Shown: piece by piece, positions 1 through 7,310 of the stretch
Numbering within the stretch: position 1 is the first letter of the stretch
Layout: each line of letters begins with the position of its first letter
Assembly (NCBI GenBank): GCA_018332375.1
Contig: BOPV01000001.1
Location: forward strand, 3,224,001 to 3,288,000
From: Roseiterribacter gracilis
GTDB taxonomy: Bacteria; Pseudomonadota; Alphaproteobacteria; BOG-932; Roseiterribacteraceae
Reading direction: 5' to 3'
Length of the DNA stretch: 64,000 nucleotides
Translations under genes and position numbers: made by a program
The notes under the pieces: generated by a model
Databases searched by the model: none
Seen by the model: only the letters and a program-made list of their open reading frames with translations
What the model was told of the DNA's origin: nothing

Positions 1-499
1 CGCTCTTCGCAGCATGCAGATAAATGCCGTTGAGATAGTAGCGCGTCTCTTCGGTCGAGATCGCAAAGCGGGCGCGATCGATCAGCGTCTTGAGATCGCT
101 GGCGCCAAGCTCGAACGCATGCGGCAGTGAGCTGCCGGCCATTTGCGGAAAGTCTTCGGTCGGCAGGCAGCCGAGCTTGAAGTTCGAACGACCGGCGCGG
201 ACCGACAGGGTGGTCTGTTCACCGTTTGATTCGAATTCGACTGCGCCTTTGTCGGGCAGCTTGCGCACGATGTCGTACAGCGTGTGGGCCGGTGCCGTGG
301 TGGCGCCGCCGCTGCTCACTTCGGCCGGCACGGTCTCGAGGATTTCGAGATCCATGTCGGTGGCCGAGAGCGACAGCTCGCCCTTTTCGGCCTTGAGCAT
401 CACATTCGACAGAATCGGGATCGTATTGCGTCGCTCAACAACGCTCTGCACGTGCGCTAGTGCGCGGAGGAGCGCGGCTCGTTCGATCGAGAACTTCAT
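1..499 (-). CDS. dnaN: DNA polymerase III beta subunit (sliding clamp), N-terminal part, cut by window edge
   Basis: Sliding clamp that tethers the replicative polymerase to DNA. The reverse strand from 499 reads MKFSIERAALLRALAHVQSV, then VVERRNTIPILSNVML and a domain-1 fold typical of DnaN. It runs on to SNFKLGCLPTEDFPQM, a hallmark of the clamp, before leaving the window at base 1. About 166 of the usual 370 or so residues are present. The start is the ATG at 499. Two plus-strand genes lie between dnaN and dnaA, so the two replication genes, often adjacent in other bacteria, are probably not co-transcribed here. The family is certain. The rest of the gene lies outside the window. Confidence 0.96.
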   Translation of the reverse strand, partial: MKFSIERAALLRALAHVQSVVERRNTIPILSNVMLKAEKGELSLSATDMDLEILETVPAEVSSGGATTAPAHTLYDIVRKLPDKGAVEFESNGEQTTLSVRAGRSNFKLGCLPTEDFPQMAGSSLPHAFELGASDLKTLIDRARFAISTEETRYYLNGIYLHAAKS

Positions 500-610
500 G
501 CCGATTTTTCTTTGCGCTTCAGGGGGGCCAGTTGTACCGGACGCTCCGTGGGGTGCGCTAGTCCCCAAGGGAAATTGTCCGCACTCTTTCAACCCCGATT
601 CGAGCCACCG

Positions 611-1234
611 ATGCGCTTCGAACTCTGGAGCGTCTATCTCCTTGCGTCCCTGCTGGCGTCGCTGACGCCTGGACCCGCCGTTTTGCTCAGCGTGTCGACC
701 GGCCTGGCGCAGGGATTCGGCCGGGCGTTGTGGACGATTCTCGGCATCTGCATCGCCAACATTCTCTATCTGGGCGGCGCCGGGCTCGGCATGGGCGCCA
801 TCCTCGCCGCCTCGACCGATCTGTTTCTGGCGATCCGCTGGGCAGGCGCAGCCTATCTGATCTGGCTCGGCATCCGCGCGTTGCGGGCGCACGGCACGCG
901 ACTCGAAATCGGTGCGGCGCAGACCGAACGCTCGCTACGGCGGCTCGTCGGCGAGGGGTTTCTGCTGCAGGTCACCAACCCCAAAGCCTATGTCTATGTA
1001 ACCGCGATCCTGCCGCAGTTCGTCGAGATCGACCGGCCGCTGCTGCCGCAAATGCTGGTGATCACCGCAACTAGCCTGGCGGCGGAGCTTGTGGTCCTGG
1101 GCGGCTACGCAGCTTTGGGCGGGCGGGCACGGCGCATGACGCTCGGCGAAGGATTCGTCGGCTGGGCCAATCGCGGTGCCGGCATCGTTTTGATTCTCGC
1201 CGGGCTGATGGTGGTCGCGGTCGACTGGCTTTAG
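611..1234 (+). CDS. LysE/RhtB-family amino-acid exporter
   Basis: Inner-membrane exporter of the LysE/RhtB superfamily; such proteins export amino acids or homoserine lactones, and the substrate here cannot be read from sequence. The 207-residue product starts at the ATG at 611 and opens with a hydrophobic helix ending SLTPGPAVLL, the family's conserved N-terminal TPGP motif. Several further hydrophobic segments follow, with the conserved GAAYLIWLGIRALR and NPKAYVYVTAILPQF stretches. An earlier in-frame ATG at 512 adds 33 residues unlike the family and is rejected. It stands between dnaN and the ion channel on the strand opposite to the replication genes, 11 bases upstream of the channel, so the two may share a transcript. 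Confidence 0.9.
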   Translation: MRFELWSVYLLASLLASLTPGPAVLLSVSTGLAQGFGRALWTILGICIANILYLGGAGLGMGAILAASTDLFLAIRWAGAAYLIWLGIRALRAHGTRLEIGAAQTERSLRRLVGEGFLLQVTNPKAYVYVTAILPQFVEIDRPLLPQMLVITATSLAAELVVLGGYAALGGRARRMTLGEGFVGWANRGAGIVLILAGLMVVAVDWL

Positions 1235-1245
1235 GTTCGTCGCCC

Positions 1246-2346
1246 ATGCGCCTGCGCCGTCGTGCCTGGGCCGCGCTGGAAGGCAGCGGCCGTATCGATC
1301 GAATCGGATTCTGGATTCGCGCTGCCATCGTTGGCGCGATCCTCGCCAATGCAGCCGCGCTGATTCTCGAAACGGTGCCCTCGCTGGACGCTGCGTTCGA
1401 CGATCTGTTCCAGCTCATCGAAGTCGTGACGGTCACGATGTTCGTGATCGAATACGCGGCCCGCGTCTGGGTCGCGCCCGAACAACCCGATCCACGCTTT
1501 CGCCATCCGGTCTGGGGGCGCGTGCGTTATGTCGTGTCGCCGCTGGCGGTGATCGACCTCATCGCGATCCTGCCGGTGTTCCTGCGCGCCTTCGGCCTCG
1601 CCGATCTGTCGCTGCTGCGGTTGGTGCGTTTGATCGCGGTGCTGAAACTGACGCGCAGTTCGCCAGCCTTGCAGGCGATCGGCGCGGCCTTGTGGAACGA
1701 GCGCAAGACCGCGGTTGCGGCTTTGTCGATCATCGGCGTCGCACTGATCTTGGTGTCGACGATGATGTGGTTTCTCGAACGCCACGCGCAGCCTGACAAA
1801 TTCGGTTCGATCCCGGCGGCGATGTGGTGGGGCATCGTCACCTTGACCACGATCGGTTACGGCGACGTCGTGCCGGTGACCGCGTGGGGCAAGTTCTTTG
1901 GCGGCTTCGTCGCGGTGCTGGGCATCTTCACCTTCGCGCTGCCGGCGGCGATTTTGGCGGGCAGTTTCTCGCGCGAACTGACGCGCCGCGATTTCACCGT
2001 CACCGTGCCAATGCTGGCGCGCATGAAGCTGTTGGCGAATGTCGAACCGTTCCGCTTGCGTCGGCTGGCGACGCGCGCCGAGCCGCGCATCGTCACAAGC
2101 CGTCACGCTGTGGCGCGACGCGATGAAGACGTGCGCGGCGTCTATTTCATCGTTGAAGGGGCGGTCGAAATCGAACGGTCCGACCGGTTCGAACGCTGCG
2201 GGCCCGGCGAAGCGTTCGGTGCCTCGACCGATCACGTGGTCGACGGCAAACACATCTCGACCGTGATCGCGTCAGAGCCGACGCGGCTGGTCTTTATCTC
2301 GAATGACGCGCTCGGCGAGGCGTTCGGAAAGAGCGGCGACTCTTAG
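1246..2346 (+). CDS. Voltage-gated-type potassium channel with degenerate cyclic-nucleotide-binding-like domain
   Basis: Six-helix potassium channel subunit of 366 residues. S1 lies near 22-44 and S2 near 56-76. An S4-like helix near 122-139 has spaced R125, R128, K134 and R137. The selectivity filter TTIGYGD is at 201-207 and S6 follows at 215-242. The C-terminus (about 262-360) resembles the CNBD of MlotiK1-type channels, including the GVYFIVEGAVEIE beta-strand pair. However, the phosphate-binding cassette reads GPGEAFGASTDH and lacks the expected FGE glutamate and the later arginine, so cAMP binding is doubtful. The stop codon overlaps the dnaA stop on the other strand by four bases. Filter and fold make a K+ channel very likely; ligand gating is unproven. 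Confidence 0.9.
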   Translation: MRLRRRAWAALEGSGRIDRIGFWIRAAIVGAILANAAALILETVPSLDAAFDDLFQLIEVVTVTMFVIEYAARVWVAPEQPDPRFRHPVWGRVRYVVSPLAVIDLIAILPVFLRAFGLADLSLLRLVRLIAVLKLTRSSPALQAIGAALWNERKTAVAALSIIGVALILVSTMMWFLERHAQPDKFGSIPAAMWWGIVTLTTIGYGDVVPVTAWGKFFGGFVAVLGIFTFALPAAILAGSFSRELTRRDFTVTVPMLARMKLLANVEPFRLRRLATRAEPRIVTSRHAVARRDEDVRGVYFIVEGAVEIERSDRFERCGPGEAFGASTDHVVDGKHISTVIASEPTRLVFISNDALGEAFGKSGDS

Positions 2347-3764
2347 CCGGCGAGCGTCCGGCGCAGCAGCTCGACGTCTTCGGCGAAGCTTTGATCGGTG
2401 GCCATCAACTCTTCGACCTTCTTGCACGCATGCATCACGGTCGTGTGATCGCGACCGCCGAACTTGCGGCCGATTTCCGGCAGCGAACGTTGTGTCAGCT
2501 GCTTGGCGAGAAACATTGCCACCTGGCGCGGACGTGCAACGGCGCGCGCGCGGCGTTCCGAATACATGTCGGCGACGCGCATGTTGAAATGCTCGGCGAC
2601 TTTTTTCTGGATCTCGTCGATCGTGACGCGACGGTCGTTGGCGCGCAGCAGATCGCGCAGCACGTCCTGGGTTGATTCCATCGTCACCGGACGGCCGACC
2701 AGTTCGGCGTGCGCAACGATGCGCGTCAGTGCGCCTTCCAGTTCGCGCACGTTCGACGAAATCTTGTGGGCGAGAAACTCCAGCACCTTGGGCGGAATTT
2801 CGAGCGGCAGCGTGTCGGCTTTGGCCTGCAAAATGCCGAGGCGCAATTCGTACGTCGTCGGATGAATGTCCGCGACCAGGCCCCAGCCGAGGCGCGAACG
2901 CAGGCGTTCTTCCATGCCTTCGAGATCGCTAGGCGACTTGTCGGCCGAGATCACGATCAAACGGTTCTGATCCACCAGCGCGTTGAACGTGTGGAAGAAC
3001 TCTTCCTGCGTCGAATCTTTGCCGCAGATGAATTGGATGTCGTCGATCATCAACACGTCGACGGAGCGGAACAGCTCCTTGAACGACATCGTGTCCTTGT
3101 ACCGAAGCGCACGAATGAACTGGTACATGAACTTTTCGGCGCTGAGATACAGCACCTTGCGGCCCGGCGTGCGCTTGCGGATCGACCAGGCGATCGCATG
3201 CATCAAGTGCGTTTTGCCGAGACCGACGCCGCCATAGAGGAACAGCGGATTGAACGGAACGTGCTCGCTCTCGGCGACACGACGCGCAGCTGCGTGCGCG
3301 AGTTCGTTCGGCTTGCCGACGACGAAGTTTTCGAAGGTGAAGCGCGGATCGAGACCGATCAGCCCGTCTTCTTCTTCCAGCGCCGGCAGATTGGCGAGCG
3401 TCTCGCCGATCGGCCGAACACCTTCACGGGGGGCGCCGTTCTCATGCGACGGACCATCGAGATGGCCGAGTGGGACCGTCAGCGCGCTGTCGCTCGACAG
3501 GCTGCCTTCGATGCGCGCGACGACGATTTCAATACGGGCGACGTCGGGGTTTTCCCCCGACCACAGACGCTGGATGCGATCGGCATAGTGCGACGCGACC
3601 CAGTTCTTGAGGAATTTGGTCGGGACCGCCATCGAGACGGCGCCATCTTCGAGGTGCTGCGGGGTCAGCGGTGCGAGCCACCGGGCGAATTCGGTTTCTC
3701 CGATCTCGCTCTTCAAGCGATTGGAGACGCGCGCCCATTCGTGCTGCAGCGAACCAGGCCCCAT
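2343..3764 (-). CDS. dnaA: Chromosomal replication initiator DnaA
   Basis: AAA+ initiator that binds oriC and melts DNA. The 473-residue protein has an N-terminal helicase-loading domain (about 1-85), a linker, then the AAA+ core with Walker A GGVGLGKTHL at 178-187 and Walker B LMIDDIQF at 238-245. The C-terminal DNA-binding domain carries the DnaA signature GGRDHTTVMHACKK near 436-449. The start is the ATG at 3764, preceded closely on the minus strand by GGGAGAAGG. It follows rpsT on the same strand, an order I recall from other Alphaproteobacteria. A short hairpin lies in its leader. I found no TTATCCACA-type DnaA boxes by eye upstream or downstream, so oriC is probably not here. Confidence 0.98.
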   Translation of the reverse strand: MGPGSLQHEWARVSNRLKSEIGETEFARWLAPLTPQHLEDGAVSMAVPTKFLKNWVASHYADRIQRLWSGENPDVARIEIVVARIEGSLSSDSALTVPLGHLDGPSHENGAPREGVRPIGETLANLPALEEEDGLIGLDPRFTFENFVVGKPNELAHAAARRVAESEHVPFNPLFLYGGVGLGKTHLMHAIAWSIRKRTPGRKVLYLSAEKFMYQFIRALRYKDTMSFKELFRSVDVLMIDDIQFICGKDSTQEEFFHTFNALVDQNRLIVISADKSPSDLEGMEERLRSRLGWGLVADIHPTTYELRLGILQAKADTLPLEIPPKVLEFLAHKISSNVRELEGALTRIVAHAELVGRPVTMESTQDVLRDLLRANDRRVTIDEIQKKVAEHFNMRVADMYSERRARAVARPRQVAMFLAKQLTQRSLPEIGRKFGGRDHTTVMHACKKVEELMATDQSFAEDVELLRRTLAG

Positions 3765-3784
3765 GCCTTCTCCCGTGTCCGTTA

Positions 3785-3808
3785 CAGAAGACGTGAACCC
3801 GTCTTCTG
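3785..3808 (-). promoter_or_regulatory. Hairpin in the dnaA leader
   Basis: A perfect 8-base inverted repeat, CAGAAGAC and GTCTTCTG around the 8-base spacer GTGAACCC, lies 20 to 44 bases upstream of the dnaA ATG. If transcribed it would fold just before the ribosome-binding site, or it could be a protein-binding dyad. The rest of the 3765-4025 gap is A/T-richer than the genes and probably holds the dnaA promoter, but no convincing -35/-10 pair stood out. Function is unknown. Confidence 0.4.
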
Positions 3809-4027
3809 ACGCCTTCTGGCGCGTCGCCCGGTTGCGAGACTCGATTACTTGAGAATCTCGGTCCGAACGACGGAATTACTGGACGACAACTTCTCGAAAA
3901 CTCGCGCGATGCCCCACAACGCCGCGCGTTTTGAAACGATACGCCTGTGTGCAGGAACTCTGCAACGGGACCGAATCAAGAACGCTGAGTAATCGAAAAG
4001 TATCGGTTGCGAAATCAAAGTAGTGAC

Positions 4028-4056
4028 AAAGAAAAAGCGCTCCACACGGAGCGCTT
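4028..4056 (-). terminator. Intrinsic terminator of rpsT
   Basis: Arms AAGCGCTCC (4035-4043) and GGAGCGCTT (4048-4056) pair perfectly around ACAC. On the minus strand the stem is followed by a TTTTTCTTT tract, the classic rho-independent pattern. It lies 66 bases past the rpsT stop and upstream of dnaA, so dnaA should have its own promoter. Confidence 0.85.
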
Positions 4057-4122
4057 ACTTCAGCGGCTTCGTCGACTTTGATGAACGAAGACTGGGTGCG
4101 GACTAGGCCGCGCCCGCCTGGG

Positions 4123-4386
4123 TCAGGCGAGCGCCTTGATCCGCGAGCTGAGACGCGAAAGCTTCCGCGCGATCGTGTTCTTGTGCATCACGCCCTTCTG
4201 CGCGCCGCGCTGCAGTTCGGGCTGGGCGTCCTTGAAGGCGCTCTTGGCTTCGGCGGCGTTGCCGCTCGCGATTGCCGCTTCAACCTTCTTCACGAAGGTG
4301 CGGATGCGACCCACGCGGTCGCCATTGATTTCGGCGCGTCGGGCGTTCCGACGGATGCGCGTTTTCGCGGATTTATGGTGCGCCAT
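4123..4386 (-). CDS. rpsT: 30S ribosomal protein S20
   Basis: Small-subunit protein that binds the 5' domain of 16S rRNA. The 87-residue product [20 protein letters not shown] has the expected basic, all-helical composition, the usual family length, and the conserved [16 protein letters not shown] segment near the C-terminus. The start is the ATG at 4386. A sigma-70-like promoter (TTGACT, 17 bases, TAGGGT) lies upstream, and a strong terminator follows. It is the gene immediately upstream of dnaA. Confidence 0.97.
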   Translation of the reverse strand: MAHHKSAKTRIRRNARRAEINGDRVGRIRTFVKKVEAAIASGNAAEAKSAFKDAQPELQRGAQKGVMHKNTIARKLSRLSSRIKALA

Positions 4387-4424
4387 CGCTTGGTCTATCT
4401 GCTGGTCCGATTGAGAAGCCGCGG

Positions 4425-4453
4425 ACCCTACGGATGGGTCCTGGATGAGTCAA
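4425..4453 (-). promoter_or_regulatory. Putative rpsT promoter
   Basis: On the minus strand, TTGACT (4453-4448) and TAGGGT (4430-4425) are separated by 17 bases, 39 bases before the rpsT ATG. The -35 matches consensus at five of six positions; the -10 is weak. The -10 sits inside an inverted repeat, GGACCC and GGGTCC (4423-4441). Called by eye. Confidence 0.45.
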
Positions 4454-4486
4454 TCGAATCTATGCACAGGTTTGGCATGTGCGCGG

Positions 4487-4508
4487 GGTGCGGCGGATCC
4501 GCCGCACC
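4487..4508. repeat. 22-bp perfect palindrome after the enoyl-CoA hydratase gene
   Basis: GGTGCGGCGGA is followed directly by its reverse complement, a perfect 22-base palindrome 22 bases beyond the stop of the enoyl-CoA hydratase gene. It could act as a transcript-end stem for that gene, but no T-tract follows on the minus strand, so this may be a rho-assisted end or a protein-binding site. Confidence 0.4.
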
Positions 4509-4530
4509 ACCGCGTTCAGTGCGCGGACTT

Positions 4531-5307
4531 TTATCGGTTTTTGAAGTTCGGTTTCCGCTTCTCGGCGAAGGCGGCCATGCCCTCTTTTTGGTCTTCGAGC
4601 GCGAAGCTGGCGTGAAACAACCGGCGCTCGAACCGCACACCCTCGGCGAGCGTGGTTTCGTAGGCGCGGTTGGTCGCTTCCTTGGCCATGTACACGACCG
4701 GACGCGAGAAGGCGGCGATCTTCTCGGCCGTGCGCAGCGCGTCCTCCAACAGTTCGGCGGCGGGCACGATACGACTGACGAGACCGCTCCGTTCCGCCTC
4801 GACCGCATCGATCATGCGGCCGGTCAGCACCATCTCCATCGCCTTCGACTTGCCGACAAAGCGCGTTAGACGCTGCGTGCCGCCGGCACCCGGAATCGTG
4901 CCAATCGTAATTTCAGGCTGGCCGAATTTCGCCGTGTCGGCGGCGAGAATAAAATCGCACATCATCGCCAGCTCGCAGCCGCCGCCGAGCGCATAGCCCG
5001 CAACCGCAGCGATCACCGGCGTGCGCAGCTTGGTGACCTCTTCCCACTTCTTGGTGATGAATTCCTCGGCGTAGACGTCCTGAAACGTCTTGGCCTGAAT
5101 CTCTTTGATGTCGGCGCCCGCCGCGAAGGCTTTCTCGCTGCCGGTCAGCACGATGCAGCCGATTGCAGGATCGTCGTCGAACGCATGCAGCGCCACGCCC
5201 AGCTCGGTATAGAGCTGATCGCACAGCGCGTTCATCGCTTTGGGGCGGTTGAGCGTGATGAGGCCGACCGCGCCGCGCGTTTCGGTAAGGATCATGTCGA
5301 AACTCAT
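4531..5307 (-). CDS. Enoyl-CoA hydratase / crotonase family
   Basis: Crotonase-fold enzyme that hydrates 2-enoyl-CoA in fatty-acid or amino-acid breakdown. The 258-residue length is typical. The oxyanion-hole segments [10 protein letters not shown] (61-70) and [10 protein letters not shown] (106-115) are present, as are both catalytic glutamates: E112 in GGGCEL and E132 in [14 protein letters not shown]. The ATG at 5307 overlaps the stop of the upstream 119-codon gene by four bases, so the two are translationally coupled and probably co-transcribed from mutM. The motif set fits a true short-chain hydratase rather than an isomerase, but the exact substrate is unknown. Confidence 0.93.
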   Translation of the reverse strand: MSFDMILTETRGAVGLITLNRPKAMNALCDQLYTELGVALHAFDDDPAIGCIVLTGSEKAFAAGADIKEIQAKTFQDVYAEEFITKKWEEVTKLRTPVIAAVAGYALGGGCELAMMCDFILAADTAKFGQPEITIGTIPGAGGTQRLTRFVGKSKAMEMVLTGRMIDAVEAERSGLVSRIVPAAELLEDALRTAEKIAAFSRPVVYMAKEATNRAYETTLAEGVRFERRLFHASFALEDQKEGMAAFAEKRKPNFKNR

Positions 5308-5663
5308 TCCCGCTCTCCTGCTTTGCGTTCTGGCGCCACGGTGAATCGCACGGTTGTGCGCGTGTGTGTGGCGGTTAGTTCGATGGTCAGTTTTTCTTTG
5401 CCGCGCACCCAGCGCAGCGGTCCTGCTGCAACCCAGCCGAGTTGCGGCAACGACGACTCGTAAAAGCGGCGCACGTCGCTGGCCGGCACCAGCCCTTCGG
5501 CGCTGGCCTGCACGATGCGGCCTTCGGGCTTGTCGAATACGACCGGCGGCGTCGCCGACCGCGTCAGTTGCGGCATCAACGGCAGATCTTCGACGCCGTC
5601 GATCCAGGTGCTTGCGCCAAGCGCGAACACGGCGACCAGGATCAAAAGCGAACGTTGCAGCAT
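5304..5663 (-). CDS. Small membrane-anchored or secreted protein of unknown function
   Basis: A 119-residue protein that I do not recognise. Residues 1-18 ([18 protein letters not shown]) form a signal peptide or single membrane anchor. The remainder looks like a small alpha/beta domain with segments [20 protein letters not shown] and [20 protein letters not shown], ending in a beta-rich stretch ([18 protein letters not shown]). It lies between mutM (15 bases away) and the enoyl-CoA hydratase gene, which it overlaps by four bases, so it is almost certainly expressed as part of that operon. A gene of this kind in this position occurs, as I recall, in related genomes; its role is not known to me. 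Confidence 0.75.
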   Translation of the reverse strand: MLQRSLLILVAVFALGASTWIDGVEDLPLMPQLTRSATPPVVFDKPEGRIVQASAEGLVPASDVRRFYESSLPQLGWVAAGPLRWVRGKEKLTIELTATHTRTTVRFTVAPERKAGERE

Positions 5664-5678
5664 GCCGTGCGTCCTAAC

Positions 5679-6527
5679 TCACCGCTGCTTGCGCGGGCAA
5701 TAGAAGGTCGAGCGGCCGGCTTGCACCATGCGTTGAATGCCACCGGTGGCGGCGACGTTGCAGTCGCAGCCCGGGCATTTCTGGCCCTCGCGGTCATAGA
5801 CCGTGAAGCGATGCTGGAAATAGCCAAGCTCACCGCTGGCGCCGGCGAAATCACGCAAGGTCGAACCGCCGGCTTTGATCGCCGCGTCGAGCACTTTGCG
5901 GATGGCGGGCAGTAGGCGCGCAGCGCGCGCGCCGGCGACGGAACCGGCTAGTCGTTTGGGGCTGATGCCGGCCAGGAACAGCGCCTCGCTGACATAGATA
6001 TTGCCGAGACCAGCGATCACGCGCTGATCGAGCAGCGCGCTTTTAATCGGCGTGCGTTTGCCCGCCAGCGACGCAGAGAAGCTTGCGTCGTCGAGCGCCG
6101 GGTCGAACGGCTCGGGGCCCAGCTCGGCCAGCATCTTGTGCGTGGTTAATTCTGAGCGATGCAGCAGATCCATCACGCCGAAGCGGCGCGGATCGTTGAA
6201 CCGCACATGCGCGCCGTCATCGGTGTCAAAGCGCACATGGTCGTGCGGATCGTCGAGCGGCTGCGGCGAGCGCGGCGGATGGACCGTGAACTTGCCGGTC
6301 ATGCCGAGATGGATCAGCCAGATCAGGTCCTGATCCAACTCGATCAAAATGTACTTGGCGCGGCGCCGGATATCGCAAACACGCCGGCCTTCCAGCCGCT
6401 TGGCGAAATCTTTGGGAAACGGCGCGCGCAGATCGCCGCGTGCGGTTGCAACATGGACCAGGCGGCGGCCTGTCAGCATCGCGCCCAGGCCCCGCGCAAC
6501 GGTTTCGACTTCAGGAAGTTCAGGCAT
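5679..6527 (-). CDS. mutM: Formamidopyrimidine-DNA glycosylase (Fpg)
   Basis: Bifunctional glycosylase/AP lyase removing 8-oxoguanine. The 282-residue protein begins MPELPEVETVARGL, with the N-terminal proline nucleophile and Glu3. The beta-lysine region (RRRAKYILIEL) and the helix-two-turn-helix GLGNIYVSEALF are present. The C-terminal zinc finger is unusual: C251, C254 and C277 are in place, but the last ligand is Lys280 (FYCPRKQR, where CPRCQ is usual). An extra Cys256 sits beside the first pair and might substitute. The start ATG at 6527 is unambiguous because the proline must follow it. It appears to be first in an operon with the 119-residue protein and the enoyl-CoA hydratase gene. Confidence 0.96.
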   Translation of the reverse strand: MPELPEVETVARGLGAMLTGRRLVHVATARGDLRAPFPKDFAKRLEGRRVCDIRRRAKYILIELDQDLIWLIHLGMTGKFTVHPPRSPQPLDDPHDHVRFDTDDGAHVRFNDPRRFGVMDLLHRSELTTHKMLAELGPEPFDPALDDASFSASLAGKRTPIKSALLDQRVIAGLGNIYVSEALFLAGISPKRLAGSVAGARAARLLPAIRKVLDAAIKAGGSTLRDFAGASGELGYFQHRFTVYDREGQKCPGCDCNVAATGGIQRMVQAGRSTFYCPRKQR

Positions 6528-6603
6528 GCGGCCGTCTATGTAGTGCGTCCGGCAGGCCGAGGGATAGGCGAGCTGTGCGCCGCTGGTCTACGATCCCGCC
6601 GGC

Positions 6604-6849
6604 ATGAACCAAGAGCTGCCACGCGTCGCGCATCCGGGACCGCTTTCGATCGAGGTCGAAGCCGGCAAGACGTATTTTTGGTGCGCGTGCGGCCGCGCTG
6701 CGACGCAACCTTTCTGCGACGGAAGCCATGCCGGTACCGCGTTCGCGCCGATCGAACACCGCGCGACGCAAACGCGGGATCTCTATTTCTGCGGCTGCAA
6801 GCGCACGGGCCGACCGCCGCTGTGCGATGGCAGCCACAACAAGCTCTGA
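6604..6849 (+). CDS. Twin CDGSH iron-sulfur domain protein
   Basis: Small 81-residue protein with two copies of the CDGSH [2Fe-2S] motif: CACGRAATQPFCDGSH near 27-42 and CGCKRTGRPPLCDGSH near 63-78. Each supplies the three Cys and one His that hold a mitoNEET-type cluster. This two-domain layout resembles the CISD3/MiNT type. Such proteins are linked to redox and iron-sulfur handling; the specific partner is unknown. It is encoded six bases before the TerB-like gene, so the two are probably co-transcribed. The ATG at 6604 starts the protein with no extra sequence before the first domain. Confidence 0.92.
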   Translation: MNQELPRVAHPGPLSIEVEAGKTYFWCACGRAATQPFCDGSHAGTAFAPIEHRATQTRDLYFCGCKRTGRPPLCDGSHNKL

Positions 6850-6855
6850 AGGGCG

Positions 6856-7272
6856 ATGACAATGTTGATGTCAGATCCGCAGCGCGCGCTGATTACCGTT
6901 ATGATGCTGGTCGCAGCGTGCGACGATGAACTCAGCGACGCCGAGCTGCACACGATCACCGCCAACGTGCGGTATCTGCCGGTGTTCACTGGATTTGATC
7001 CCGAGCGGCTGCCCGGCATCGCGCAGGATTTCGCGCGCGCCGTCGAAACCGACGAAGATCTGGAAACGATGATCGACGGGATCGGCCGCGCCCTGCCCGC
7101 CAAGCTGCACGAAACCGCTTACGCGCTGGCGGTCGAAGTCGCGGCTGCCGATCACCATCCGAGCCAGGAGGCGCTGCGCTTGCTCGAGATCATCGGCGAA
7201 CGGCTGAACGTCGATCCGCTTGCAGCTGCCGCCATCGAACGCGGCGCCCGCGCCCGACACGCACTCGCCTGA
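6856..7272 (+). CDS. TerB-like (tellurite-resistance TerB family) protein
   Basis: A 138-residue all-helical protein of the TerB/DjlA-like fold. The N-terminal block LITVMMLVAACDDELSDAEL and the repeat-like second block LAVEVAAADHHPSQEALRLL carry the paired acidic, metal-binding-like motifs of the family (A-x-x-D-x-x-x-x-x-x-E). Function in isolated TerB proteins is poorly defined; a link to stress at the membrane is only inferred. It sits directly between the CDGSH gene and the CorC-like membrane protein on the same strand. The ATG at 6856 is followed by another at 6862 that could equally be used. Confidence 0.8.
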   Translation: MTMLMSDPQRALITVMMLVAACDDELSDAELHTITANVRYLPVFTGFDPERLPGIAQDFARAVETDEDLETMIDGIGRALPAKLHETAYALAVEVAAADHHPSQEALRLLEIIGERLNVDPLAAAAIERGARARHALA

Positions 7273-7310
7273 CAATTTAATCAGCTGCGCGATTGCGCGG
7301 CGCGGGGCCC

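Noticed and set aside
3845-4045. A 66-codon minus-strand frame between dnaA and rpsT
   Set aside because: Its first codons lie inside the rpsT terminator stem region, it has no ribosome-binding site that I can see, and it shows no family likeness.
3765-4122. Search for oriC with DnaA boxes
   Set aside because: No close match to TTATCCACA or its complement was found by eye here or between dnaA and dnaN. AT enrichment alone is not enough.
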